Counted from the stretch's first letter, positions 26,312 through 34,636 are shown. The stretch is 64,000 bases of DNA from Betaproteobacteria bacterium (GCA_021730905.1 JAKFYK010000036.1:62001-126000); one strand, 5' to 3'. The notes: generated by a model not told the origin, from the letters alone. Translations and numbers: made by a program.

Positions 26312-26913
26312 AGGTTTTCGAAATAGCGCCGGATTTCTCCCCAGCCTGACATGCGTGTCAGTACCGTTTCGCTCGCGTGATGGGCTTCGGGATCGAACAG
26401 GATGCGCTGCGCGGCGGGCGGAAACGCCTCGGCCAGCAGAATTTCCGGCAGATCGTCGATGAACCAGTCGCAGCCCTCGGCGGCGATGCGCCGCAGCTTG
26501 TCTTCTTTGGTGAGTTCAAAGAACACGTTACCTGCCAACACCAGCTTCTGCGTATTCTCTACGAGGTGGGTCTCAATCCAGCGCCCGGCGGCCTGGTGCA
26601 GATCGTACTTCCGCCCGATGAAGGGATGACGTGTTTTGTGGCTAACGATGGCAACCGCAATGGCGTTGCCGCGCGCCCAGCGCAGAAATTCAAGCACGCC
26701 CGGGTAGGCCTCGGCCTCGTCCATGCGCGCGCCGTACACGTAGCCCTGCATTTCCGTCCACACATCTTCCTTGCCGATGGCGCGCAGGTGATCGCGCACG
26801 GCAAGTTTGGTAGGCGGCGTCTGCGCCGGGATCGTCCCCTGTTCTACGGCAACTTTATGAAACAAAGTGTCGTAGCTGACGATGGTGTTATCGAAGTCGA
26901 TGCCAATTCGCAC
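26293..26913 (-). CDS. HAD-family phosphatase
   Basis: 206 aa from the GTG at 26913, 17 bp after the transketolase gene stop; the frame extends to 27102 inside that gene, which is unlikely to be used. HAD motif I is IGIDFDNT with the nucleophilic Asp and acid-base Asp; a Ser/Thr motif II lies in VAIVSHKT and an acidic motif IV in WFIDDLPEIL. Known: HAD phosphatases remove a phosphate from sugars, for instance GmhB on heptose bisphosphate. Inferred: it removes a phosphate from the sugar made by the transketolase and SIS steps of this cassette. The kinase gene overlaps its end. Confidence 0.82.
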   Translation of the reverse strand: MRIGIDFDNTIVSYDTLFHKVAVEQGTIPAQTPPTKLAVRDHLRAIGKEDVWTEMQGYVYGARMDEAEAYPGVLEFLRWARGNAIAVAIVSHKTRHPFIGRKYDLHQAAGRWIETHLVENTQKLVLAGNVFFELTKEDKLRRIAAEGCDWFIDDLPEILLAEAFPPAAQRILFDPEAHHASETVLTRMSGWGEIRRYFENLCTPSR

Positions 26914-26930
26914 GCGCCAGCAACCTGCGC

Positions 26931-27866
26931 TTACGCCGCGCGTCTGGAATCCAAGGACGACGATACCCTGCTGACGATATTCTCCGCAGTAAGGCCAAAC
27001 TTCGATCTGGCGTATTGCGTGGAGCCCACTTCGTGCATGAACACATCGTCGGTAGCGAATGTAATCAGCTTTCCGCGAGGGGCATCCACCGTCGCCAGCC
27101 ATTCCGCTATCGCCCCCCCCAAACCGCCGATGCGCCCGTGTTCCTCGACGGAAGCAACCACTTTAATCTTGTCAAAAATATCTGCCAAGGCTTCGGTATC
27201 GAGCGGCTTTATCGTGTGAAAACTTTCGACGCGCGCCGAAATACCACGCTTACCCAGTAATTGCGCGGCCTCCAGCACAACCGACATCATGACACCCGTG
27301 CCAATCAAGCATACGTCACTACCTTGCCGAAGATTGATGGATTTACCGATAGTCAGATCAGGTGCTCCGGCATGAATATTGGGCTCGCCCTTTTTTCCTA
27401 TGCGAATATAAACGGGGCCGTCGTGCTTGAGCGCTGCTCGCAGGGCGGCGCGCAGCTCAAGGCAATCCCCCGGCGCCATGACAGTCATCTCCGGCAGCGC
27501 GCGCAGAATGGCGATATCTTCCAGGGAGTGGTGGGTCGGCCCCAGTTCCGCGTAAGACAGTCCCGAACCGGTGCCCACAATAATCACCGGCGCCTTGTGA
27601 TAACAGGCATCGACGCGAATCTGTTCAAAGCAGCGAGTGGTGGTAAACGGCGTGATGGTGTAGATCACCGGACGCAGTCCGCACAGCGCCATGCCGGAGG
27701 CCACGCTCATCATGTTTGCCTCTGCCACACCGCAATTAAAGAACCGTCCCGGCGCCCCATCCTTGTACTTGTCGAACAGTTTGTTGCCAATGTCGCCAGA
27801 CAGCAGAACGACACGCGGATCCACTGCGCCCAACTTGGTTATTTCATCGGCAAATGCATTTCTCAT
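26931..27866 (-). CDS. Transketolase, C-terminal subunit
   Basis: 311 aa: the pyrimidine-binding and C-terminal domains of a transketolase, encoded separately. Seen: LLSGDIGNKL, the catalytic Glu in CGVAEANMMSVASGMA (E49), the THHSLEDIAILRALPEMTV strip that lines the active site, and a C-terminal domain with GGLGGAIAEWL. Together with the gene just upstream it makes a full ThDP-dependent transketolase, moving a two-carbon ketol unit between sugars. Split transketolases occur in secondary metabolism and glycan loci. The 106-bp spacer to the N-terminal gene is one of the few long gaps in this operon. Confidence 0.88.
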   Translation of the reverse strand: MRNAFADEITKLGAVDPRVVLLSGDIGNKLFDKYKDGAPGRFFNCGVAEANMMSVASGMALCGLRPVIYTITPFTTTRCFEQIRVDACYHKAPVIIVGTGSGLSYAELGPTHHSLEDIAILRALPEMTVMAPGDCLELRAALRAALKHDGPVYIRIGKKGEPNIHAGAPDLTIGKSINLRQGSDVCLIGTGVMMSVVLEAAQLLGKRGISARVESFHTIKPLDTEALADIFDKIKVVASVEEHGRIGGLGGAIAEWLATVDAPRGKLITFATDDVFMHEVGSTQYARSKFGLTAENIVSRVSSSLDSRRAA

Positions 27867-27972
27867 ATCGCCGCCTCTGTCAGCACATCAATAACATGAT
27901 CGACATCGCATCGGCACCCGGTCACCATTCGCCTTGCCGTCGATCCCCTTACGGGGCCCCTCGCCGGGTGGC

Positions 27973-28812
27973 TCATGCCGCCACCCCCAACTCTTTCTTG
28001 GAGGCAACGACTTCGTCCGCGGTCGGTATCCGGTAGTGCCAATTATTGTCATCTTCCATGAACGAAACACCTTTGCCCTTTACAGTGTGCGCGATAATCG
28101 CCACCGGCTTGCCACTGCCGTCGGGAACGTTCGACAGCAGCCTCACCAGCGCGCCCATGTCGTGGCCATCCACTTCGCACGCACTCCAGCCGAAAGCGCG
28201 CCACTTGTCGGCAAGCGGGTTGAGCGCCAGAATTTCTTCGCTGCGGCCTGTCGCCTGCCATTTATTGAAGTCGATGATCGCAACAAGCCGCTCGACTTTC
28301 TGCGACGCCGCCAGCATCGCCGCCTCCCAAATCGAGCCTTCGTTGCATTCGCCGTCGGAGAGCAACGCGATCACGTTGTACTTGCGATCCTGAATACGCG
28401 CCGACAGCGCCATGCCCAGCCCCATCGGCATGCCATGGCCAAGCGACCCGGTCGCCGCCTCGATGCCCGGCAAATGCGAAGGCGTAGGCGGGTGTTCGGC
28501 AAAAACGCCGCCATCTTCGCCGTAGGTCTCGAGCATTTTCTCGGGATAAAAACCCTTGATCGCCAGCACCTGAAACAGGGCGGCCGCGCCGTGTCCCTTG
28601 CTTAGAATGAAGCGATCCCGATCCGGGTCTTGCGGATGCTTTGGATCAATGCGTAGCGCGTGAAAATACGCCGCCACAAGGATATCCACACAAGACAAAC
28701 ACGAGCCCAGATGCGGCGTGGATGTCTTGTGCGAATTCTCGATAATGCGCGCCCGGATTTCGCTGGCCAGCCGCCGGAGTTCTTCAAGCTTCACGCGTCT
28801 TCCAATTTTCAA
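27973..28812 (-). CDS. Transketolase, N-terminal subunit
   Basis: 279 aa carrying the pyrophosphate-binding domain. Seen: STPHLGSCLSCVDIL with catalytic His34, SKGHG (71-75), GSLGHGMPMGLG (122-133) and the ThDP and metal motif SDGECNEGSIWEA (152-164). With the 26931 protein it forms a transketolase. In a housekeeping role it would be redundant with a full-length Tkt; here it probably feeds a heptose, octose or branched-sugar pathway (inference). Its neighbours include a GmhA-like isomerase, a phosphatase and a kinase. Confidence 0.88.
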   Translation of the reverse strand: MKIGRRVKLEELRRLASEIRARIIENSHKTSTPHLGSCLSCVDILVAAYFHALRIDPKHPQDPDRDRFILSKGHGAAALFQVLAIKGFYPEKMLETYGEDGGVFAEHPPTPSHLPGIEAATGSLGHGMPMGLGMALSARIQDRKYNVIALLSDGECNEGSIWEAAMLAASQKVERLVAIIDFNKWQATGRSEEILALNPLADKWRAFGWSACEVDGHDMGALVRLLSNVPDGSGKPVAIIAHTVKGKGVSFMEDDNNWHYRIPTADEVVASKKELGVAA

Positions 28813-28865
28813 TTAAACCCATCGTTTAAAACGCAATCCCGACATCCATTTTAACCTACCGCGGA

Positions 28866-29861
28866 TCATGGTTTATGCACGTAGTCATACGGCAATTTTT
28901 TGAGATCCTCGAAATTGCTTTTCACCCACGCAATACATTCGTCGAGTCCCTGATCCAGCCCGATCTTGTCTTTCCAGCCAAGCGAGTCGCGCAGTTTTTT
29001 GCTGTCAAGCATATACGCAGAATCCTTGCCCAGGCGCTCGCCGACGATTTCCACACTGTCTGCGAATTTCGCACCCAGTTTGTGGCAGATGCGCTCTACC
29101 AGGTCGCGTATGGTCACGATTTCATTGGTCGAAATATGATAGGTCTCCCCCAGCGGGGCACTACGCGCAATGCGCAGCGTCGCATCCGATACGTCTTTCA
29201 TATGAATGAACGCGCGCCGCGACAACCCGCCGCCATGCAACTGAAGCTTGCGGCCCAGCATCAGAAACAATATGGTGCGGGGAATGATACGGTAAAGCTG
29301 CTGCCCCGGGCCATAAACATTGGCGGCGCGCGTAAATACCACCGGAAATTTATAGGCGTCAAAATACGCGCGCAGACTCATATCTCCGGCGGCACGTGAC
29401 ACGGCATACGGGGTGCTGGGATTGAACGGCGTGTCCTCGCGTATGAATCCATCGGTACTGCCATAGACTTCCGGCGTGGTGACATGAACATACTTTTTCA
29501 TGAATTCGCACTGGCGCAGGCGTTCGTGCAGACGTACGGCGGATACTACGTTAGTCATGTACCAGTGGTCGGGATTCTTCCAGCTTTCACCAACCATGCT
29601 CTGCGCCGCAAAGTTGACGACGTATTCCGGCTTCTCGGCTTGGGCAACCGTCATCAATGTGTCGAGATCATGATTGAGATCACATTGCACAAAGCGAAAA
29701 TTGCCGTCCTTGCCCGACCAGCGGTACGGAAGAAAAGCCCGATGCGCCTCAACTGAGCGGCTAAATCCCGTTACCGCCGCGCCTTGCTGCAGCAGGTAAT
29801 CAACAAAGCTCGCGCCCGAAAACGAATTGCTGCCGATAACGAAGAACTTTTCCTGATTCAT
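28866..29861 (-). CDS. NDP-sugar 4,6-dehydratase-like SDR with altered catalytic pair
   Basis: 331 aa, extended SDR resembling dTDP-glucose or GDP-mannose 4,6-dehydratase. The N-terminal loop is VIGSNSFSGASF, a variant of GxxGxxG. TTPEVYG (128-134) corresponds to the TDEVYG or TSELYG catalytic strip, so the dehydratase Glu is present but the neighbouring Asp is replaced by Pro. The YxxxK pair reads Y152 and R156 (PYAVSR), with Arg in place of the catalytic Lys; the codon is CGT at 29391-29393 on the minus strand. The product ends KLPYDYVHKP. It starts 6 bp after the SIS gene stop. Inferred: it makes a 4-keto-6-deoxy intermediate, or a different activity after drift. Confidence 0.78.
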   Translation of the reverse strand: MNQEKFFVIGSNSFSGASFVDYLLQQGAAVTGFSRSVEAHRAFLPYRWSGKDGNFRFVQCDLNHDLDTLMTVAQAEKPEYVVNFAAQSMVGESWKNPDHWYMTNVVSAVRLHERLRQCEFMKKYVHVTTPEVYGSTDGFIREDTPFNPSTPYAVSRAAGDMSLRAYFDAYKFPVVFTRAANVYGPGQQLYRIIPRTILFLMLGRKLQLHGGGLSRRAFIHMKDVSDATLRIARSAPLGETYHISTNEIVTIRDLVERICHKLGAKFADSVEIVGERLGKDSAYMLDSKKLRDSLGWKDKIGLDQGLDECIAWVKSNFEDLKKLPYDYVHKP

Positions 29862-29867
29862 TCTCCG

Positions 29868-30458
29868 TCAATCCCCGCCCGGTGGGTTAGCGTACAACCA
29901 TTGCATAACCATATGCCCGACCACGAGCTGCATATCTTCACTGATCTGCATGTCATCGATGGCGAAATGTATTGCCACGTCTGTCATAGCCTTTGCCTGG
30001 CCGCCGGTATATCCAAGAATGGCGTAGGTACGCATACCGATTGTCCTCGCCTCTTCCAGCGCGTTAAGAATATTAGGGGAATTGCCGCTTCCGGAAAGCA
30101 CGATCAATACGTCGCCGCGCTGTGCTTGCACCGCAAGCTGCAAAGAAAATATCCGGTCATACCCTTCGTCGTTTGCCAGGCACGTAATAACCGCTGAATT
30201 TGCCGGCAGCGCCGTAACACGCAGTCCGGAACCATGCGTCTTGGAAATCCCATACAGAAAATCATTGGCAAGATGCACGGCATTGCCGGCACTCCCGCCA
30301 TTGCCGCACAGGAAAACCTGCCGCTTGTTCTTCCAGCAATCTCGAAGATCCTCCGCCAGCCGGTGAACATTCGTCCAGTCGGAATTCCCAAGAACATGCT
30401 GTAGTCGCTGCGCATAGGCCGAAAAACTTGCACCGGTACGCAGTATCGGAGCGTTCAT
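29868..30458 (-). CDS. SIS-domain sugar phosphate isomerase, GmhA-like
   Basis: 196 aa from the ATG at 30458, which overlaps the 30455 gene stop as ATGA. It has GNGGSAGNAVHLANDF (52-67) and LSGSGNS (121-127), the two phosphate-binding strips of SIS domains, and QISEDMQLVVGHM near the end, the position of the active-site Glu and His of GmhA. Length fits sedoheptulose 7-phosphate isomerase. Known: GmhA converts a ketoheptose phosphate to the aldoheptose phosphate. Inferred: it isomerises the ketose phosphate made by the split transketolase, of seven or eight carbons. Confidence 0.85.
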   Translation of the reverse strand: MNAPILRTGASFSAYAQRLQHVLGNSDWTNVHRLAEDLRDCWKNKRQVFLCGNGGSAGNAVHLANDFLYGISKTHGSGLRVTALPANSAVITCLANDEGYDRIFSLQLAVQAQRGDVLIVLSGSGNSPNILNALEEARTIGMRTYAILGYTGGQAKAMTDVAIHFAIDDMQISEDMQLVVGHMVMQWLYANPPGGD

Positions 30459-31393
30459 GTCACGGCGCCTCGCTGCATCCACTTCAAGTTATGAAAATGG
30501 TCCTCGTTTTTGAGCTCGCCCGCCCTGTATTTCTGGATGATCTCGTTGATCGCGTCGTCCACGGTTTTTTTCGGGCGAAATCCGGTGGCGAGTAGCTTGT
30601 CCGAGTTAACCCGATACGAACGGGGATCGTTGGATTCAGAAACCACGATCTCTGCCTCCACCCGCTGTGCAACACGCTCTGCAATTTCAAGAATGGAAAT
30701 GTTCTCGAAACCGGCGTTATATACCCCCGTGTGCTGAGGGTTGTCGAGCAAAAAGATATAGGCGTCGGTAATATCGTCGATGTGAATGTTTGGACGGGTC
30801 TGATCGCCTCCAAACACGGTTATGCGACGATTCGTCAGTGCCTGCATCGTGAGCATGTTGACCGACACGTCGAGACGCATGCGCGGCGAGTAACCACACA
30901 CCGTCGCCGGACGCAACATCTGCACAACCATGTCGTCCCGGTAAGACCACAGCACACGCTCGCCAACCATCTTGGTCTTGTTGTACTCGGAAATCGGCTT
31001 GAGCTCCAGGTCTTCGGTAACCTGATCCTCGTCCTTGACGCCGTATACACTGCCGGACGACGCATAAACGAAGCGCTTTACACCCTTGCGAACCGCCTTG
31101 TCCGCAAGCTGCATGGTGGCAAGCGCACTGATTTCCCACGTCAGCTTGGGATTCAGGTCGCCACACGGGTCATTGGCAACCGACGACAGGTGAACGATCG
31201 CGTCAATGCCATCCAGATTGATCTTTTCAATATCGCGCACATCGCCCTTCACCACCGTCAAGTTGGGATGCGGCTTGAGAAAATTGCCAAACCACATGAT
31301 GTCGAAGCCGACAACCTCGTGGCCTGCCGCTAGCAGCTTGGGAACCAGAACCGTCCCCTTGTAGCCGCAAGCCCCTGTTACGAGTACTTTCAT
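30455..31393 (-). CDS. NAD-dependent sugar nucleotide epimerase/dehydratase (SDR)
   Basis: 312 aa. Rossmann loop VTGACGYKGTVLV (5-17), YASSGSVYG (110-118) and YxxxK as Y137-NKT-K141. The C-terminal ESNDPRSYRVNSDKLLATG segment is typical of NDP-sugar 4-epimerases and 2-epimerases. The start ATG at 31393 has AGGGAG about 10 bp upstream, a good ribosome-binding site, and 368 bp without a gene upstream, so it opens the 13-gene cassette. The substrate could be an NDP-heptose or branched sugar (inference). Confidence 0.83.
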   Translation of the reverse strand: MKVLVTGACGYKGTVLVPKLLAAGHEVVGFDIMWFGNFLKPHPNLTVVKGDVRDIEKINLDGIDAIVHLSSVANDPCGDLNPKLTWEISALATMQLADKAVRKGVKRFVYASSGSVYGVKDEDQVTEDLELKPISEYNKTKMVGERVLWSYRDDMVVQMLRPATVCGYSPRMRLDVSVNMLTMQALTNRRITVFGGDQTRPNIHIDDITDAYIFLLDNPQHTGVYNAGFENISILEIAERVAQRVEAEIVVSESNDPRSYRVNSDKLLATGFRPKKTVDDAINEIIQKYRAGELKNEDHFHNLKWMQRGAVT

Positions 31394-31761
31394 GAACGCA
31401 AACTCCCTAAGCTAGGTCGGCTGCCCAAGCGAAAGCTTGTTCACACTGAGCATAACCTATTATTTTATCGGTTCCTGAGTTCGCCGACCACCCGGCGGCC
31501 CAACACCATTACCTTGTCAAATTCGCATCGGCTACCGAATCACAATTGCAGAAGCTTTTTCAAGCTGGTAGCTGAAAGACGGTTCACGATGCCGCTGGGT
31601 CAGCCTGAAAACCCTACCACATTCCGGCAACAGACAATCCACCCCGTGTGCTCAAGCCTTCAACATGGAGAAATGGCGCAGATGCTCTGATCTCGGGTCA
31701 GAGCGATCCGCACGCGGGCCCGGTCCGATACCAACATTGTGCAACAACGCCACGTCCCGCT
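31394..31761. other. 368-bp gap upstream of cassette C
   Basis: No gene recognised. It must hold the promoter of the 31393 operon. A TATGCT and a TAAAAT lie on the minus strand around 31450-31475 but neither has a good -35 at the right distance. The AGGGAG ribosome site is immediately before the start codon. Confidence 0.4.
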
Positions 31762-32661
31762 TCACTTCTGGCCTTTGAGCATCCGCAGCAGACGCCCCTT
31801 ATAACGCTTCAAAAGTTCACGCTGCAGTTCCAGGCCAGTATGTTTGGAGAGGTCTCCGCGGCCCTTCCCGGTGATACCGTAGCTCACATCAAGGTCGGCC
31901 ATCGCCAAACCGCCCGCAAGGTTATTGAGAAAAATCGGACTCACGTCAAGGCTGGTAGAAGTCTCAAGCGGGATACGGAACTCTGCGTCAGCGGTCTTGC
32001 GGAGAATGAACTGGATGCCGAAATCATAGTAACCGGGATCGGGGTATCCGTTGCTACGCATGTAGTCTGGCGCAGCAACAAAGTCAATGTGGTTCTTGGA
32101 GTAGGCCTGCAGCACCACTTCGTACTGGTTAGCTTCCGCCAGCTGGTTGAAGAGCAGCGGGTTATACGAGAAATAGCCATGCGTGTGGAATCCACTCAGC
32201 GGCAGTTCGTGAAACATGATGCCGCCAAGCTTCGTAAGCTCGTGTACCGTCTTGAACGCAAGATACTGGTTCACGATGTGCTCGGTAGTACCGAAGTTCG
32301 TTACGAGGTCGTAGCGGCCCCTCATCTCCGCTGGGGGTTCCTGCCGATTAAGGTCGAACAGGACGGTATCGTCAGCGTCAAAAATATCGAGTGCAGCGTA
32401 CTGATAGCCGCAGGCTTTGAGGAGTTTCGACAGGAAACCGCCTTGAGCCATTTCCTTGAGTTCACCTGGCGGGATACCAGGCGCGTTCCGTAAGTTCGGA
32501 TTCTTTGCCGAGACGCGGGAAATAAATTCGGTTAAGTACGCTTCCGATCCACGGCAGTGGAGTTGCTGCGTTCCGAGCTCCATGACAGAGGTGCCGGGGG
32601 GGAGCAGCCCCTGATCACTAAGACCGAGGATGCGCGACAGTACGTTGGCGCTGACGCCCAC
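31762..32661 (-). CDS. Orphan methyltransferase-like protein with NFGTTEH motif
   Basis: 299 aa from the GTG at 32661. It is homologous to residues 1-270 of the fused protein at 5002: both have a VxELG or LDIGS start, a NFGTTEHIVNQY or NFGTTEHILNQY strip, LGGIMFHELP or LGGYIHHSLP, and a C-terminal LETSTSL or LESSTSV. The domain looks like a class I methyltransferase whose acidic loop is DIFDADD or similar, but no canonical glycine loop is visible. Function is unknown. It is upstream of cassette C and downstream of the ABC exporter, in its own 370 to 430-bp margins, so it may be separately expressed. Confidence 0.75.
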   Translation of the reverse strand: MGVSANVLSRILGLSDQGLLPPGTSVMELGTQQLHCRGSEAYLTEFISRVSAKNPNLRNAPGIPPGELKEMAQGGFLSKLLKACGYQYAALDIFDADDTVLFDLNRQEPPAEMRGRYDLVTNFGTTEHIVNQYLAFKTVHELTKLGGIMFHELPLSGFHTHGYFSYNPLLFNQLAEANQYEVVLQAYSKNHIDFVAAPDYMRSNGYPDPGYYDFGIQFILRKTADAEFRIPLETSTSLDVSPIFLNNLAGGLAMADLDVSYGITGKGRGDLSKHTGLELQRELLKRYKGRLLRMLKGQK

Positions 32662-33091
32662 TACTGTCCCGGCCCGCGCGTTTTACCATCAAACCGATGT
32701 AGAAAGGATTTCTTATTGCGCATATTCTAAGAAAGGGGAATCAACCGTGGCGGGATTTCGTTCGTGAGTCAGATTTTAACATACTGACCAATGCGCTTCT
32801 ATTGCGCTGGAATGGAGGCCTATCAATCTATCAACCATTTCCGGGGTCCCTGAGGCGATAGAAACATCCGGCATTCGAATCCTTCCCTGACGGGAAATTT
32901 CGTTGCGGCAGACAAACTCGAAGAATTTGCGCCAGGCAGGCCTGTCGCAACCCTTGGGATATCCCGTAAGCATCCCCCGCTGGATTGGTGGGGATGTTTT
33001 GCCCGCGCGCCTTGCCACCCAAGGCCTTAACACCCGAAACGAAAATGCAGCGGTCGCTATGCCTGCCAAAGCAGGCGGCGCAACGAGTCCG
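32662..33091. other. 430-bp gap with a small hairpin
   Basis: No gene that I can support; the minus-strand frame 32776-33105 (109 codons) has no recognisable domain. A perfect 6-bp hairpin, GCCTGC at 33061-33066 and GCAGGC at 33071-33076 with a CAAA loop, lies 15 bp after the ABC ATPase stop. No T tract follows it on the transcript strand, so it is at best a weak terminator or mRNA-end stabiliser. Confidence 0.45.
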
Positions 33092-33805
33092 CTACAGCGC
33101 AGCAAATTCGATGAGGTTGCCGTGCTCCAACCGCATGATCTTGTTGCAAGTGCGCTTGATCAAGCTTTCATCGTGCGTGGCCACTACAAAGATCCCGGCG
33201 CGGTCGAGCAGGCCATTGAGGCGCTCCTGCGCTTTCGCGGCAAACGAGGCGTCTCCCGCGGAGAGCCACTCGTCCATCAGCACGATGTCGGCGGCGACGC
33301 AGGTAGCCACGGCAAACGCGAGCCGCATCTGCATGCCGCTCGAGTATGTTCGGAGCGGCATGTGAATGTAGTCCCCCAACTCGGAGAACTCGACGATATC
33401 ATCCACCACCGCGTCGATCTCGCGAGGTTTGAGGCCCATGATGGCGCAGCGCAGGTAGATGTTTTCGTGGCCGGTGGCATCGATGATCATGCCGAGCCAT
33501 ACGTTGAGCATCGATGCCACCCTGCCTTCGACCTCGATTGCACCCGATACAGGCTCGTAGGCACCCGCCAGCACCCGCAGCAGCGTGGATTTGCCTGACC
33601 CGTTGTGTCCCAACAGCCCCATACGGTCGCCATCGCGCAACTCGAAACTTAACCGGTTAAGCGCACGCACGGTGACATGCTGACTGCTGTCCACCGAAAG
33701 CAGTCCGCCCGTCGCGGCTTTCACAAGCGCGCTCTTGAAGGAACGGCCGCTCGCCTCGTAGATCGGGAATTCGACGGTAATGTCACGTGCGCTGATCCGG
33801 GACAT
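33092..33805 (-). CDS. wzt: ABC transporter ATPase for polysaccharide export, Wzt/KpsT type (short)
   Basis: 237 aa from the ATG at 33805 (2 bp after the permease stop); the longer frame to 33901 is not used. Walker A is GHNGSGKST (66-74), the signature is TYSSGMQMRLAFA and Walker B is IVLMDEWLSAGD. The N-terminal EASGRSFKSALVKAATGG insertion is typical of ATPases for O-antigen and capsule export. The protein lacks the C-terminal carbohydrate-binding domain of E. coli O8/O9-type Wzt, so it is like KpsT and probably exports chains without end-group recognition. It forms the exporter with the 33808 permease at the inner membrane. Confidence 0.9.
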   Translation of the reverse strand: MSRISARDITVEFPIYEASGRSFKSALVKAATGGLLSVDSSQHVTVRALNRLSFELRDGDRMGLLGHNGSGKSTLLRVLAGAYEPVSGAIEVEGRVASMLNVWLGMIIDATGHENIYLRCAIMGLKPREIDAVVDDIVEFSELGDYIHMPLRTYSSGMQMRLAFAVATCVAADIVLMDEWLSAGDASFAAKAQERLNGLLDRAGIFVVATHDESLIKRTCNKIMRLEHGNLIEFAAL

Positions 33806-33807
33806 GG

Positions 33808-34608
33808 CTACAACCAGTAGGCGACGCGCGCACGGTAGCGGCTGAACAACCCCAGCGCGACAGCAAATCCCGCGACCGCAAGACCCACCGCGACCATCCA
33901 CGATAGCGGCATGACCTTACCGCTAATCAACGGTGCACGCACGATCTCCAGCAGATGATGCAGCGGGTTCCAGTCCGCAGCCCACTGCATGCGCCCTAGC
34001 ATGTTCGGACGCCACATAACCGGGGTGAGGAAAAACGCAATCTGAACCACGCTGCCCACGACCTGGGTAAAGTCTCGGTACCGTGCGCACAACAAGCCGA
34101 ACACGATGCCAATCCAGATTCCGTTTACAGCAATCACCAAGACAGCCAGCGGGACGGTGAGTAATGCCCAAGTAAGCGGCGGCGGAGAAAATATCATCAC
34201 CACCAACACAATTACAAAATTGTGAAAGAAAATCAATAGATTACGCCACACCACGCGCAGCACATGGGCAGTGAAGGGCAGTTTCATCTGCGTGATGTAA
34301 CCCTCGGCACCGATGAACGCACCACAGCCCTCGGTAATCAGGCTGGAGATGAGAATCCAAGCGATAAAACCCACGGCGAGATAGGGCAGGTAGGTGGAAA
34401 GATCCTGCTGCAGCAGCCTGCCGTAGAGCGGGCCCATGCCCATAATCAACGCGCCGTAACTGATGGTCAGCCAGAACGGGCCAATGACTGATCGGCGGTA
34501 GCGTTGCTTGATATCCTGCCAGCCGAGTACGGGCCAGAGGTAGATGCTGCAGATGCCGGCCCTGAAATCATGCAATGCGAGCGTGATTCTGCCCTTGGCG
34601 CCTGGCAT
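33808..34608 (-). CDS. wzm: ABC transporter permease for polysaccharide export, Wzm/KpsM type
   Basis: 266 aa from the ATG at 34608; the frame is open to 34695. Six membrane helices and the ABC-2 membrane family marks LGWQDIKQRYRRSVIGPFWL near the N-terminus, then VVWRNLLIFFHNF and a C-terminal NPLHHLLEIVRAPLI. Known: with an ATPase of the Wzt type it moves undecaprenyl-linked O-antigen or capsule chains across the inner membrane. The start is preceded by GGAG and an extended -10 promoter at 34637-34645. It is divergent from the 17-gene operon at 34758. Confidence 0.9.
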   Translation of the reverse strand: MPGAKGRITLALHDFRAGICSIYLWPVLGWQDIKQRYRRSVIGPFWLTISYGALIMGMGPLYGRLLQQDLSTYLPYLAVGFIAWILISSLITEGCGAFIGAEGYITQMKLPFTAHVLRVVWRNLLIFFHNFVIVLVVMIFSPPPLTWALLTVPLAVLVIAVNGIWIGIVFGLLCARYRDFTQVVGSVVQIAFFLTPVMWRPNMLGRMQWAADWNPLHHLLEIVRAPLISGKVMPLSWMVAVGLAVAGFAVALGLFSRYRARVAYWL

Positions 34609-34636
34609 TTCTGGAATTGCTCCGAACAAAGATAAA

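Noticed and set aside
33061-33076. GCCTGC-CAAA-GCAGGC hairpin as a Rho-independent terminator
   Set aside because: The stem is perfect but only 6 bp and no T tract follows on the wzt transcript strand, so I keep it as a weak element only.
32776-33105. Minus-strand frame of 109 codons between the exporter and the methyltransferase
   Set aside because: It overlaps the ABC ATPase stop and has no start with a ribosome site or known domain, and the low-complexity content suggests spacer DNA.
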